Shown: one piece after another, positions 16,341 to 24,109 of the stretch
Layout: every line of letters starts with the position of its first letter
Position numbering within the stretch: the first letter of the stretch is position 1
Assembly: GCF_042676025.1 (NCBI RefSeq)
Contig: NZ_JBHTJP010000035.1
Location: 1-64,000 of the forward strand
Direction of reading: 5' to 3'
DNA length: 64,000 bases
Source of the DNA: Salinimicrobium gaetbulicola
GTDB lineage: Bacteria > Bacteroidota > Bacteroidia > Flavobacteriales > Flavobacteriaceae
Notes under the pieces: model-generated
The model's input: only the letters and a program-made list of their open reading frames with translations
Told to the model about the DNA's origin: nothing
The model's database searches: none
Position numbers and translations under genes: made by a program

Positions 16341-16718
16341 TATATAAATAATTAAGGTTCTGATATTTAGGAGTGACAAACATACAATGGAAAAAAATAT
16401 TTTAGCAAAACTTTAACGTTAAAATTTCCTTTTGTCGGGGAATACTTACCTTTTAACGGAGAGAGCCTTAAAAACACCTATAAAGAGAAAAATTCAAATC
16501 CCGATCTATTCCGGGTAAAAAATAAAGTGAAATTCCATTTTAAAGAAGGAATGCAACTTAGGTTAAGAAAGCACTTTTCTAAGTCGTCTGAGAATCAGAT
16601 TCTTTTACTATATCAAATTAATGAAATGCCGTTTGTAATATAAATTTATAATTGTACATTTGCACCCCTGTTTTATGCAGGGAATGGAATGTTTAATTAT
16701 TAAGTAAATTTAATTAGT
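16341..16718. other. Intergenic region upstream of rplM
   Basis: About 380 bases between divergent genes. The right end carries the rplM promoter. The rest is AT-rich with a small hairpin-forming segment (GAATCAGATTC near 16591-16601) and no recognisable gene or RNA. Confidence 0.5.
16632..16662 (+). promoter_or_regulatory. Bacteroidota-type promoter of rplM-rpsI
   Basis: TTTG at 16632-16635, 19 bases, then TACATTTG at 16655-16662: an exact match to the -33/-7 consensus TTTG-N19-TAnnTTTG. It leaves a leader of about 50 bases before the rplM GTG, long enough for ribosomal protein autoregulation, though no defined fold was seen. Confidence 0.8.
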
Positions 16719-17174
16719 GTGGACACATTAAGCTACAAAACGGTTTCTGCCAACAAAGCCACTGTAAATAAGGAGTGGGTTGTTGTAGACGCTGAAGGAC
16801 AAGCCCTTGGTCGCCTTTCATCTATAGTTGCGAAACTATTGAGAGGAAAGTACAAGGCTAATTTTACCCCACACGTTGATTGCGGAGATAACGTAGTTGT
16901 TATCAATGCCGAAAAGATCAACTTGACAGGAAAGAAATGGGACTCTAAAGAGTACATTCGCCACACCGGCTACCCTGGGGGTCAAAAAAGTTTAACTGCA
17001 TCGGAATTATTCGGAAAAGGTCCTGAGAGACTTGTCGAAAATGCAGTAAAAGGAATGCTTCCTAAGAACAAATTAGGAGCTGACCTATTCCGTAATTTAA
17101 GGGTTTTCGCAGGATCTGAACACGATCTTCAAGCGCAAAAACCAAAAACTATTAACTTAAACGATCTTAAGTAA
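16719..17174 (+). CDS. rplM: 50S ribosomal protein L13
   Basis: A 151-residue protein matching L13 along its length: 'DTLSYKTVSANKATVNKEWVVVDAEGQALGRLSSIVAKLLRGKYKANFTPHVDCGD' near the start and 'AVKGMLPKNKLGADLFRNLRVFAG' near the end. The start is a GTG at 16719, chosen because the homologous N-terminus MDTLSYKT begins there and no ATG lies nearby. It assembles early in the large subunit. The TAA stop overlaps the rpsI ATG by one base (TAATG), so the two proteins are translationally coupled. Confidence 0.98.
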   Translation: MDTLSYKTVSANKATVNKEWVVVDAEGQALGRLSSIVAKLLRGKYKANFTPHVDCGDNVVVINAEKINLTGKKWDSKEYIRHTGYPGGQKSLTASELFGKGPERLVENAVKGMLPKNKLGADLFRNLRVFAGSEHDLQAQKPKTINLNDLK

Positions 17175-17560
17175 TGGAAGTTATTCACAAAATTGGCCGT
17201 AGAAAAACGGCAGTTGCACGTGTTTATGTTTCTAGCGGAAGCGGGAACATCACTGTTAACAAAAAAGACGTTCAGGATTACTTCTCTACAGGCACTCTTC
17301 AATACAAAGTAAGACAGCCGCTTAACATGACCGGAAACAACGAGAACTTTGACATCAAAGTAAACGTTTACGGTGGTGGGATCACAGGACAGGCCGAAGC
17401 TATTCGTCTTGCCTTATCCAGAGCAATGGTAGAGCTTGATGCTGAGAACAGAACTACTCTTAAGCCGGAAGGTCTTCTAACTAGGGACCCAAGAATGGTA
17501 GAGCGTAAGAAATTCGGACAGAAGAAAGCTCGTAAGAAATTCCAGTTCTCTAAACGTTAA
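17174..17560 (+). CDS. rpsI: 30S ribosomal protein S9
   Basis: A 128-residue S9: 'GRRKTAVARVYVSSGSGNITVNKKDVQDYF' at the N-terminus, 'GGGITGQAEAIRLALSRAMV' in the middle, and the basic tail 'RKKFGQKKARKKFQFSKR' that reaches into the decoding centre of the small subunit. Paired with rplM in the order conserved in bacteria and coupled to it by the one-base overlap. Confidence 0.98.
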   Translation: MEVIHKIGRRKTAVARVYVSSGSGNITVNKKDVQDYFSTGTLQYKVRQPLNMTGNNENFDIKVNVYGGGITGQAEAIRLALSRAMVELDAENRTTLKPEGLLTRDPRMVERKKFGQKKARKKFQFSKR

Positions 17561-17746
17561 TTTTTATTTGATGCTGCGGCGTCAAAAAGTTCATTTAAAA
17601 AAAGATTTTTGTTGTTACGCCGAATTCACACTGGGCAGAGTCTTAGTGTCGGTGGTTAGTTTAGCATCTAAACAGACAAGGCCGGATATATTTAGGTATC
17701 GCCACTTGCCTGTTGCTATCTCAACAGAACGTAAACTATTACAAAA
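17561..17746 (+). promoter_or_regulatory. Candidate structured leader upstream of rpsB
   Basis: The 186-base gap inside a ribosomal protein cluster has several complementary segments: GCGGCGT (17576-17582) with ACGCC near 17618, and GTTTAG/CTAAAC around a CATC loop near 17659-17674. No clear intrinsic terminator T run follows. It may be a ribosomal-protein-responsive leader, comparable in placement to S2 leaders in other phyla; that is inference. Confidence 0.35.
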
Positions 17747-18637
17747 ATGGCAAACAAAGTAGAAGTAAAAGAATTACTTGATGCAGGTGTACATTTTGGA
17801 CACTTGACAAGAAGATGGAATCCAAACATGGCTCCTTACATATACATGGAGCGCAACGGGATTCACATCATCAACCTTTACAAGAGTGCTGCTAAAATGC
17901 AAGAAGCTGCTGAAGCTCTTAGCAAAATCGCAGCCAGTGGTAGAAAGATACTCTTCGTAGCTACCAAGAAACAAGCAAAAGAAATCGTTGCTGAACAAGC
18001 CGAAAGAGCTAACATGCCTTACATCACAGAAAGATGGCCTGGTGGTATGTTGACCAACTTCGTAACTATTAGAAAAGCTGTTAAGAAAATGGCTTCTATC
18101 GATAGAATGAAGAAAGACGGTACATTCAACACGCTTTCTAAGAAAGAACGCTTACAAGTAGATCGTTTAAGAGCTAAGTTAGAAAAGAACTTAGGTTCTA
18201 TTTCAGACATGAGCCGCCTTCCTGGTGCCTTGTTTGTAGTAGACATCACTCGTGAACACATCGCGATTAAAGAAGCTCAAAAATTAAACATTCCAATTTT
18301 TGCAATGGTTGACACCAATTCAGATCCAAGAGATGTGGATTATGTGATCCCTGCAAATGATGATGCTTCAAAATCAATCAACAAAGTTGTTTCTTATGTT
18401 GCTGATTCTATAGTAGAAGGATTGTCTGAAAGAAAAGCCGGAAAAGATTCTAAAGAGTCTGAAGGTGAAGACAAGCCAAAAAAAGCTCCTAAAGCTAAAA
18501 AGCCGGAACTAGAAACTGAAGTTCCTTCTACAGAGCCTGAAGATAAAAAGGCAATGAAAGAAGCTAAAGAAGACGTGAAACTAGAGTCTAAGAAAGAGAC
18601 TTTAGCAAAATCTTCTAAAGAAGGCGAAGAAGAATAG
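17747..18637 (+). CDS. rpsB: 30S ribosomal protein S2 with long charged C-terminal tail
   Basis: Residues about 1-226 are a normal S2 ('LLDAGVHFGHLTRRWNPNMAPYIYMERNGIHIINL', 'FVATKKQAKEIVAEQAERANMPYITERWPGGMLTNF', 'VVDITREHIAIKEAQKLNIPIFAMVDTNSDP'). The remaining 70 residues, rich in Lys, Glu, Ser and Ala, form a low-complexity tail, making the protein 296 residues against the usual 230-260. The tail is in frame and of similar base composition to the rest, so it is real coding sequence. S2 binds at the head of the small subunit next to the mRNA exit site; a tail there could affect S1 or mRNA contacts (inference). Confidence 0.97.
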   Translation: MANKVEVKELLDAGVHFGHLTRRWNPNMAPYIYMERNGIHIINLYKSAAKMQEAAEALSKIAASGRKILFVATKKQAKEIVAEQAERANMPYITERWPGGMLTNFVTIRKAVKKMASIDRMKKDGTFNTLSKKERLQVDRLRAKLEKNLGSISDMSRLPGALFVVDITREHIAIKEAQKLNIPIFAMVDTNSDPRDVDYVIPANDDASKSINKVVSYVADSIVEGLSERKAGKDSKESEGEDKPKKAPKAKKPELETEVPSTEPEDKKAMKEAKEDVKLESKKETLAKSSKEGEEE

Positions 18638-18661
18638 AAGTAACACATAGAAGTTAATTAT

Positions 18662-18707
18662 ATGAGTCGTTTAGTTTCTTTCATCGCAAATTAGCTAAAC
18701 GACTTAT
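18662..18707 (+). promoter_or_regulatory. Long hairpin between rpsB and tsf
   Basis: AGTCGTTTAG (18665-18674) and CTAAACGACT (18695-18704) are perfect reverse complements, and three further outer pairs (one G-U) extend the stem to 13. The 20-base loop is pyrimidine-rich on its left. No T run follows, so it is not a classical terminator; it may tune expression of tsf relative to rpsB. Confidence 0.5.
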
Positions 18708-18732
18708 CCATTCTAATAAAACATTTAAGACT

Positions 18733-19554
18733 ATGGCTAAAATAACCGCCGCAGAAGTAAATAAATTAAGAAAAGCTACCGGTGCCGGTATGATGGATTG
18801 CAAAAAGGCATTGGTTGAAGCTGAAGGAGATTACGACAAAGCTATTGAGATCCTTCGTAAAAAAGGACAGAAAGTTGCCGCTAACCGTGCCGACAGAGAA
18901 TCTTCTGAAGGAGCTGTGATCGCAACCGTAAACGCTGACAACTCAAGAGGTGTGATCGTTTCGCTTAACTGTGAAACTGACTTCGTTGCTAAGAATGATT
19001 CTTTCGTTCAAATGGCACAAGACTTCGCTAACCTTGCTTTAGACGTAAACTCTAAAGATGAGCTTTTAGCTAAGGATTACAACGGACTTAGCGTTCAGGA
19101 GAAATTGACTGAGCAAACCGGTGTTATCGGTGAGAAGATCGAGATTGGTGACTTTAGAACTCTAGAGGCTCCATTCGTAGGATCTTACATCCACGCAGGT
19201 AACAAGATCGCTGTACTTACAGGGCTTTCTGCAAAAACTGACAACGCTGAGGAGATCGCAAAGAACGTTTCTATGCAGGCAGCTGCTATGAACCCTGTTG
19301 CTTTAAACGAAGATGGTGTTGACCAGACTATAGTAGAAAAAGAGATCGAGATCGCTAAAGATCAATTGAGACAAGAAGGAAAACCAGAAGAAATGTTAGA
19401 CAATATCGCTAAAGGTAAGATCAAGCGTTTCTTTAAAGACAACACTCTTGTTAACCAGGCGTATATCAAAGACAACAAAATGTCTGTTGCTGAGTACGTG
19501 AAAACTGGAGGAGATGTTGAAGTTGTAGCTTTTGAAAGAGTTGCCTTAGGATAA
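18733..19554 (+). CDS. tsf: Translation elongation factor Ts
   Basis: A 273-residue EF-Ts, the guanine nucleotide exchange factor for EF-Tu. The N-terminal UBA-like domain (residues about 1-50: 'AAEVNKLRKATGAGMMDCKKALVEAEGDYDKAIEILRKKG') is followed by the core domain with 'GVIVSLNCETDFVAKNDSF' and 'GSYIHAGNKIAVLTGL' and the C-terminal module ending 'EYVKTGGDVEVVAFERVALG'. Located after rpsB as in most bacteria; the long hairpin in the 95-base gap may separate the two levels of expression. A strong terminator closes the unit. Confidence 0.98.
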   Translation: MAKITAAEVNKLRKATGAGMMDCKKALVEAEGDYDKAIEILRKKGQKVAANRADRESSEGAVIATVNADNSRGVIVSLNCETDFVAKNDSFVQMAQDFANLALDVNSKDELLAKDYNGLSVQEKLTEQTGVIGEKIEIGDFRTLEAPFVGSYIHAGNKIAVLTGLSAKTDNAEEIAKNVSMQAAAMNPVALNEDGVDQTIVEKEIEIAKDQLRQEGKPEEMLDNIAKGKIKRFFKDNTLVNQAYIKDNKMSVAEYVKTGGDVEVVAFERVALG

Positions 19555-19575
19555 TTTCTTTGGAAAAATCATATA

Positions 19576-19607
19576 AAAAACCCGCTTCTGCAAAGGAGCG
19601 GGTTTTT
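19576..19607. terminator. Bidirectional terminator between tsf and a lipoprotein gene
   Basis: Stem AAAAACCCGCT/AGCGGGTTTTT (11 bases) with a ten-base loop; T runs on both strands. It serves tsf (plus) and the lipoprotein gene (minus). Confidence 0.88.
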
Positions 19608-19626
19608 AGTTTTTAGATGGCTCACA

Positions 19627-20001
19627 CTACAACCTCTCAAAGGTCATGAACTTATTTGGGTCACTTTCCGGAATAGAAGGGTATAAATACCCAATATTGA
19701 ATCTTCCCGGGTCGAGTTTATCAAAAGATAAAGCAGTTTCGCCCTCCGAGCCTTCCAAGCTCAAATAGATTTCGTCCCCATCAATACGGTAAGTGTAAAT
19801 TTCAGTATACCCCTCCCCGTCTATTAGTGTCATTTTATTGTTGGCAGTAAAGATCAAGGTAGTGCGTTCACTTTGTGGATATACTTCCACCCATTCACCG
19901 GTAAGGGATTCTTCAATATCTTCATCGTTCATACAACCCACAACCCCTGATAGGGTCAATACAAGGACAATGAACTTAGTTATTATATTAGTTTTCATCA
20001 T
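19627..20001 (-). CDS. Small lipoprotein, lipocalin-like
   Basis: A 124-residue protein with a lipoprotein signal (about residues 1-23, 'VLVLTLSGVVGCMND', Cys23) and a mature part of about 100 residues with 'ESLTGEWVEVYPQSERTTLIFTANNKMTLIDGEGYTEIYTYRIDGDEIYLSLE'. This is the 'GxW' start and strand pattern of small lipocalin-like lipoproteins in Bacteroidota. Two methionines open the frame and either may be used. It is inserted on the opposite strand between tsf and pyrH, interrupting an otherwise conserved translation cluster. Function unknown. Confidence 0.75.
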   Translation of the reverse strand: MMKTNIITKFIVLVLTLSGVVGCMNDEDIEESLTGEWVEVYPQSERTTLIFTANNKMTLIDGEGYTEIYTYRIDGDEIYLSLEGSEGETALSFDKLDPGRFNIGYLYPSIPESDPNKFMTFERL

Positions 20002-20135
20002 GTGATATTTGTTATTAAAATCCCAATAAAAATATAAAATTTCGGGCGGCTAAAATCTTCCGGTCAATTATATATTTTGACTTAATAATCTCAGCAATAA
20101 ATTCCTTAGTTTTGCACAACCCACAATTCACATAC

Positions 20136-20843
20136 ATGCATTACAAAAGGATCTTATTAAAACTTTCAGGAGAAGCACTAATGGGTGACCGTCAATACGG
20201 TATCGACCCGGTTCGTCTCGCTGAATACGCGAAAGAAATTAAGGCAGTTACAGACAAAGGTGTCGAAGTTGCCATAGTTATTGGAGGAGGAAACATTTTT
20301 AGAGGAGTATCAGGAGCCAGCAAAGGTATGGACCGGGTAACCGGAGATCATATGGGAATGCTCGCAACCGTGATCAATGGACTTGCACTGCAGAGTGCCC
20401 TTGAAGATGCCGGAATTCAAACCAGACTTCAGTCGGCAGTAAAGATCAATGAGGTAGCCGAACCATTTATCAGAAGAAAAGCAATGCGCCATCTTGAAAA
20501 AGGCAGAGTTGTTATCTTTGGAGGAGGAACCGGAAATCCATATTTCACGACCGATTCCGCAGCCGTTTTACGCGCCATTGAAATTCACGCCGATGTGATC
20601 CTGAAAGGAACACGTGTTGACGGAATTTACACCGCAGACCCTGAAAAAGACAAAAAAGCTACTAAATTTGATTTTATTAGCTTTGATGATGTGTTGACCA
20701 AAGGATTAAAGGTAATGGATACAACAGCCTTTACCCTTAGCCAGGAAAACAAGTTACCTATCATAGTTTTTGATATGAACAAACCGGGGAATCTTGAAAA
20801 AGTAGTTACCGGAGAAAATATTGGAACCAAAGTAAACCTGTAA
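20136..20843 (+). CDS. pyrH: UMP kinase
   Basis: The ATG at 20136 gives 235 residues starting MHYKRILLKLSGEALMGD, the family's usual N-terminus; a TTG at 20112 overlaps a promoter-like TAGTTTTG and was rejected. Motifs of the amino-acid-kinase fold are present: 'VAIVIGGGNIFRG', 'RVTGDHMGMLATVINGLAL', 'VVIFGGGTGNPYFTTDSAAVLRA' and 'GVDGIYTADPE'-like 'GTRVDGIYTADPEKD'. It phosphorylates UMP to UDP with ATP and is hexameric and UTP-inhibited in the family. It is followed 45 bases later by frr, the usual pairing. Confidence 0.98.
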   Translation: MHYKRILLKLSGEALMGDRQYGIDPVRLAEYAKEIKAVTDKGVEVAIVIGGGNIFRGVSGASKGMDRVTGDHMGMLATVINGLALQSALEDAGIQTRLQSAVKINEVAEPFIRRKAMRHLEKGRVVIFGGGTGNPYFTTDSAAVLRAIEIHADVILKGTRVDGIYTADPEKDKKATKFDFISFDDVLTKGLKVMDTTAFTLSQENKLPIIVFDMNKPGNLEKVVTGENIGTKVNL

Positions 20844-20888
20844 CAGGGTTAAAATCTTGAAAAGTAGTTTTTAATTAAGTTTAAAAAA

Positions 20889-21443
20889 ATGAACGACGAA
20901 GTAGAATTTATTATTGATAGCGCCAGGGAAGCTATGCAAAATGCCATCATCCACCTGGAAAAACAATTGGTAAATATTCGTGCCGGAAAAGCGAGTCCGG
21001 CTATGCTGGGAAGCGTAAAGGTTGACTACTACGGAAGCCAGACGCCACTTAACCAGGTTGCGAACGTAAACACGCCTGATGCCCGCACCATTACCATTCA
21101 ACCTTTTGAAAAAAGTCTTATCCAGGCAATAGAAAAAGGGATCATGGTGGCGAATCTAGGGTTCAATCCAATGAACAATGGAGACAGCGTTATCATAAAT
21201 GTTCCGCCTTTAACCGAGGAACGTCGTAGAGAATTGGCAAAACAAGCCAAAGCTGAAGCTGAAGAAGCTAAGATTGGGGTTCGAAACGATCGTAAAAATG
21301 CTAATCAGGACATCAAAAAGGTCGACATCTCTGAAGACGAGAAGAAAATGGCTGAAGCTGAGATCCAGAAATTGACCGATACTTACATTGAAAAGATCGA
21401 TAATATATTAGCAGTAAAAGAAAAAGAGATCATGACAGTTTAA
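20889..21443 (+). CDS. frr: Ribosome recycling factor
   Basis: A 184-residue RRF, which with EF-G splits post-termination ribosomes. It shows the family's long three-helix bundle ('LEKQLVNIRAGKASPAMLGSVKVDYYGSQTPLNQVANVNTPDARTITIQPFE') and the C-terminal 'RRELAKQAKAEAEEAKIGVRNDRKNANQDIKK'. Same transcript as pyrH by spacing; ends at a strong terminator. Confidence 0.98.
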   Translation: MNDEVEFIIDSAREAMQNAIIHLEKQLVNIRAGKASPAMLGSVKVDYYGSQTPLNQVANVNTPDARTITIQPFEKSLIQAIEKGIMVANLGFNPMNNGDSVIINVPPLTEERRRELAKQAKAEAEEAKIGVRNDRKNANQDIKKVDISEDEKKMAEAEIQKLTDTYIEKIDNILAVKEKEIMTV

Positions 21444-21461
21444 TTGATCTGAACATATTTT

Positions 21462-21484
21462 AAAAGCGGCCTCGAGCCGCTTTT
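21462..21484 (+). terminator. Terminator of pyrH-frr
   Basis: Stem AAAAGCGGC/GCCGCTTTT with loop CTCGA followed by a T run. Confidence 0.88.
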
Positions 21485-21560
21485 TTTATTCCCTCTCAAA
21501 AAGCTCTTTTTCAAAGCATTACTTAAGCCGCTTTTCCTGAGAAAAGTAAGAAGGCTTTCA

Positions 21561-21568
21561 TACCTTTG
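21561..21568 (+). promoter_or_regulatory. Probable -7 element of the MMPL-type gene
   Basis: TACCTTTG matches TAnnTTTG and lies 19 bases before the ATG at 21588. The -33 region is T-rich without a clean TTTG. Confidence 0.5.
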
Positions 21569-21587
21569 CAGCCCTTAAAAATGTCTA

Positions 21588-24002
21588 ATGTCCAAGTTTC
21601 TGAGTTTTGAATTCTGGAATACTGTTGCCCGTACTATTCTTCGGAACAGGATTCTCATCCTTATATTAATTTTTGCCACCACCGTTTTCCTTGCTTCCCA
21701 GTGGAAAAACATGAAATTTTCCTATACAGAAGCAAACCTTTTACCCGATGATGACGAGATAAACCTAAGATACCAGGAGTTTCTCGACAAATTTGGAGAG
21801 GAAGGAAATTTGATCGTGATGGCGACCAACGATTCTACGCTTTTCACGCCCGAAAAATTCAAGGCCTGGAACGATCTGGCCAAACGCCTGAATTCCTATG
21901 ACGAGATCGATTTTACGGTATCAATCGGAGACCTGAAAAAACTTCAAAAGTTTGAAGATCCCGGCAGATTTGAGATGGTGCCTTTTATCAAGGATTCTAC
22001 ATTTAGTAGTGAAGAGGTATCGGGCTACCGGGAAGAACTCTTTGAAAGATTACCATTTTACGAAGGATTGGTTTACAGCAAGAATAGCAACACCGTTCAA
22101 TCTGCCATTTACCTTAAAAAAGACATTGTAAACAGTAAGCTGAGAAAGGATTTTGTTGTCAATGACCTCATTCCTATAGTGGAAGAATTTGAAGAACAAA
22201 CCGGCATGAACGTGTATGTCTCTGGAATGCCATACATACGAACCCTGAACTCGCAAAACATCATTGATGAGATAGGAATGTTCATTGGGGCCGCACTTTT
22301 GGTCACTTCCCTTATCTTTTTCTTCTTTTTCAGATCCTTCAGGGCTACCTTGATCTCCATGATCACTGTGGTAATTGGTGTGATGTGGGCCTTTGGGGTT
22401 TTAGGCCTATTGCATTATGAGATCACTGTATTAACCGCCATCATCCCACCACTTATTATCGTGATCGGGATCCCGAACTGTATCTTCCTAATCAATAAAT
22501 ATCAGCAGGAGATCAAGAAACACGGGAACCAGGCGAAATCCCTGCAACGAGTGATCACAAAAGTTGGGAACGCCACTTTGATCACCAATTTAACGACCGC
22601 TTCAGGATTCGCGACTTTTATCTTAACTGAAAGTACCCTTTTGAAAGAATTCGGTATTGTAGCCTCAATAAACATCCTTGCTATTTTCATTCTAAGCCTG
22701 TTGATCATCCCGATCATCTACAGTTACATGAGAATTCCGAAGCAAAAACACTTGAAACACCTTAATAAGAGGTGGATAGGTGGATTTGTGGACTGGATGG
22801 AGCGCATGGTGAGGCATCACAGGATAAGCATATTCATCATTTCCTTATTACTGCTGGTAGGAAGTATCATCGGGATCTACACAATCAAGATCTCAGGCAG
22901 CCTTTTAGAAGACATGCCTAAATCGGCAGGGTTCTTCCAGGATATTGAATTCTTTGAAGAAGAATTTGATGGGATCATGCCTTTGGAGATACTTATTGAC
23001 ACTCAGCGCGAAAAAGGGGTAATGAAACTTTCCACCCTTAAAAGAATGGATCAGCTTCAAGATCTCTTAGCCGAAGAAGAAGAGCTTTCAAAACCACTTT
23101 CTGTCGTTAACCTTGTCAAGTATTCAAAACAAGCGTACTATAACGGAAATCCCAAATACTTTCAGCTTCCTACCTCACAGGAACAGAATTTCATTCTCCC
23201 GTATGCAAAGAATCTGGGAGGGGACGGAAATAACATTTTAAACACTTATGTTGACAGCACCGGCCGCTATGCACGAATGACCACTTTCATGAAGGACATT
23301 GGCACCGAGGAAATGGAAAAGATCGAGGAAGATCTGTGGCCTAAGATCAATAAGATCTTTCCTGAGGACCGCTACGAGGTTGAAATGACCGGAAAAGCCC
23401 TGATCTTTCAAAAGGGAACGAATTACCTGGTGAAGAACCTGGTGATCTCATTAAGCTTAGCGATACTTTTGATAGCACTTATAATGGCCTGGATGTTCAA
23501 ATCCTGGAAAATGATCCTGGTCTCTTTAGTCCCAAACCTCTTGCCGTTATTGGTGACGGCGGGATTGATGGGGTTTCTGGGAGTCCCTATAAAGCCATCT
23601 ACCATTCTTGTCTTTAGTATCGCGTTTGGTATTTCGGTAGATGATACGATACATTTCCTGGCAAAGTACCGCCAGGAGTTAAAGGCCAATAAATGGAAAG
23701 TTAAACGCTCAGTATATGCATCGCTTCGGGAGACCGGGGTGAGTATGTTCTATACCTCGATCGTATTATTCTTCGGTTTTTCGGTATTTATGATCAGTAG
23801 TTTCGGAGGAACCGTAGCCCTGGGAGGATTAGTTTCGGCAACCTTATTATTTGCCATGCTTTCCAACCTGTTATTACTTCCTTCCATGCTGTTATCCCTT
23901 GAAAAAGAGATCGCAAACAAACAGGTTCTTAAGAAACCTGCCATTGATATTATTTCAGAAGAAGATGATTTCCTCGAAGAGGAAGAAGACCTAAAAAATT
24001 AA
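21588..24002 (+). CDS. RND superfamily exporter, MMPL/HpnN-like
   Basis: An 804-residue protein with the half-size, duplicated RND plan: one N-terminal membrane helix (about residues 20-37), a periplasmic domain, five helices (about 235-395), then a second copy (helix near 418-438, periplasmic domain, five helices about 625-770). Sterol-sensing/MMPL-type segments 'IPPLIIVIGIPNCIFLINKYQQE' and 'FSIAFGISVDDTIHFLAKYRQE' carry the Asp pair typical of proton-driven members in the second half. There is no adaptor or outer membrane factor beside it, so lipid or hopanoid-like transport within the envelope is more likely than drug efflux (inference). An acidic C-terminal tail (EEDDFLEEEEDL) is present. 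Confidence 0.88.
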   Translation: MSKFLSFEFWNTVARTILRNRILILILIFATTVFLASQWKNMKFSYTEANLLPDDDEINLRYQEFLDKFGEEGNLIVMATNDSTLFTPEKFKAWNDLAKRLNSYDEIDFTVSIGDLKKLQKFEDPGRFEMVPFIKDSTFSSEEVSGYREELFERLPFYEGLVYSKNSNTVQSAIYLKKDIVNSKLRKDFVVNDLIPIVEEFEEQTGMNVYVSGMPYIRTLNSQNIIDEIGMFIGAALLVTSLIFFFFFRSFRATLISMITVVIGVMWAFGVLGLLHYEITVLTAIIPPLIIVIGIPNCIFLINKYQQEIKKHGNQAKSLQRVITKVGNATLITNLTTASGFATFILTESTLLKEFGIVASINILAIFILSLLIIPIIYSYMRIPKQKHLKHLNKRWIGGFVDWMERMVRHHRISIFIISLLLLVGSIIGIYTIKISGSLLEDMPKSAGFFQDIEFFEEEFDGIMPLEILIDTQREKGVMKLSTLKRMDQLQDLLAEEEELSKPLSVVNLVKYSKQAYYNGNPKYFQLPTSQEQNFILPYAKNLGGDGNNILNTYVDSTGRYARMTTFMKDIGTEEMEKIEEDLWPKINKIFPEDRYEVEMTGKALIFQKGTNYLVKNLVISLSLAILLIALIMAWMFKSWKMILVSLVPNLLPLLVTAGLMGFLGVPIKPSTILVFSIAFGISVDDTIHFLAKYRQELKANKWKVKRSVYASLRETGVSMFYTSIVLFFGFSVFMISSFGGTVALGGLVSATLLFAMLSNLLLLPSMLLSLEKEIANKQVLKKPAIDIISEEDDFLEEEEDLKN

Positions 24003-24058
24003 GTATGAATAAACACAGATAATTCCCTAAAAACAGGCTATTTCGAAGTATTGATTTA

Positions 24059-24090
24059 CTTGCCAAGCTACGGGGGAAAAATTATCTTTG
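24059..24090 (+). promoter_or_regulatory. Promoter of asnS
   Basis: CTTG at 24059-24062, 20 bases, then TATCTTTG at 24083-24090, close to TTTG-N19-21-TAnnTTTG; the ATG is 20 bases on. Confidence 0.6.
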
Positions 24091-24109
24091 TTTTCCAAAT
24101 TTCGAAAAG

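Noticed and set aside
16380..16630. A possible small RNA gene in the gap before rplM
   Set aside because: Only a short hairpin and AT-rich sequence are seen; no promoter-terminator pair encloses a candidate.
17568..17762. 64-codon open frame between rpsI and rpsB
   Set aside because: Overlaps the rpsB start, has no protein-like character and lies over complementary segments; more likely untranslated leader.
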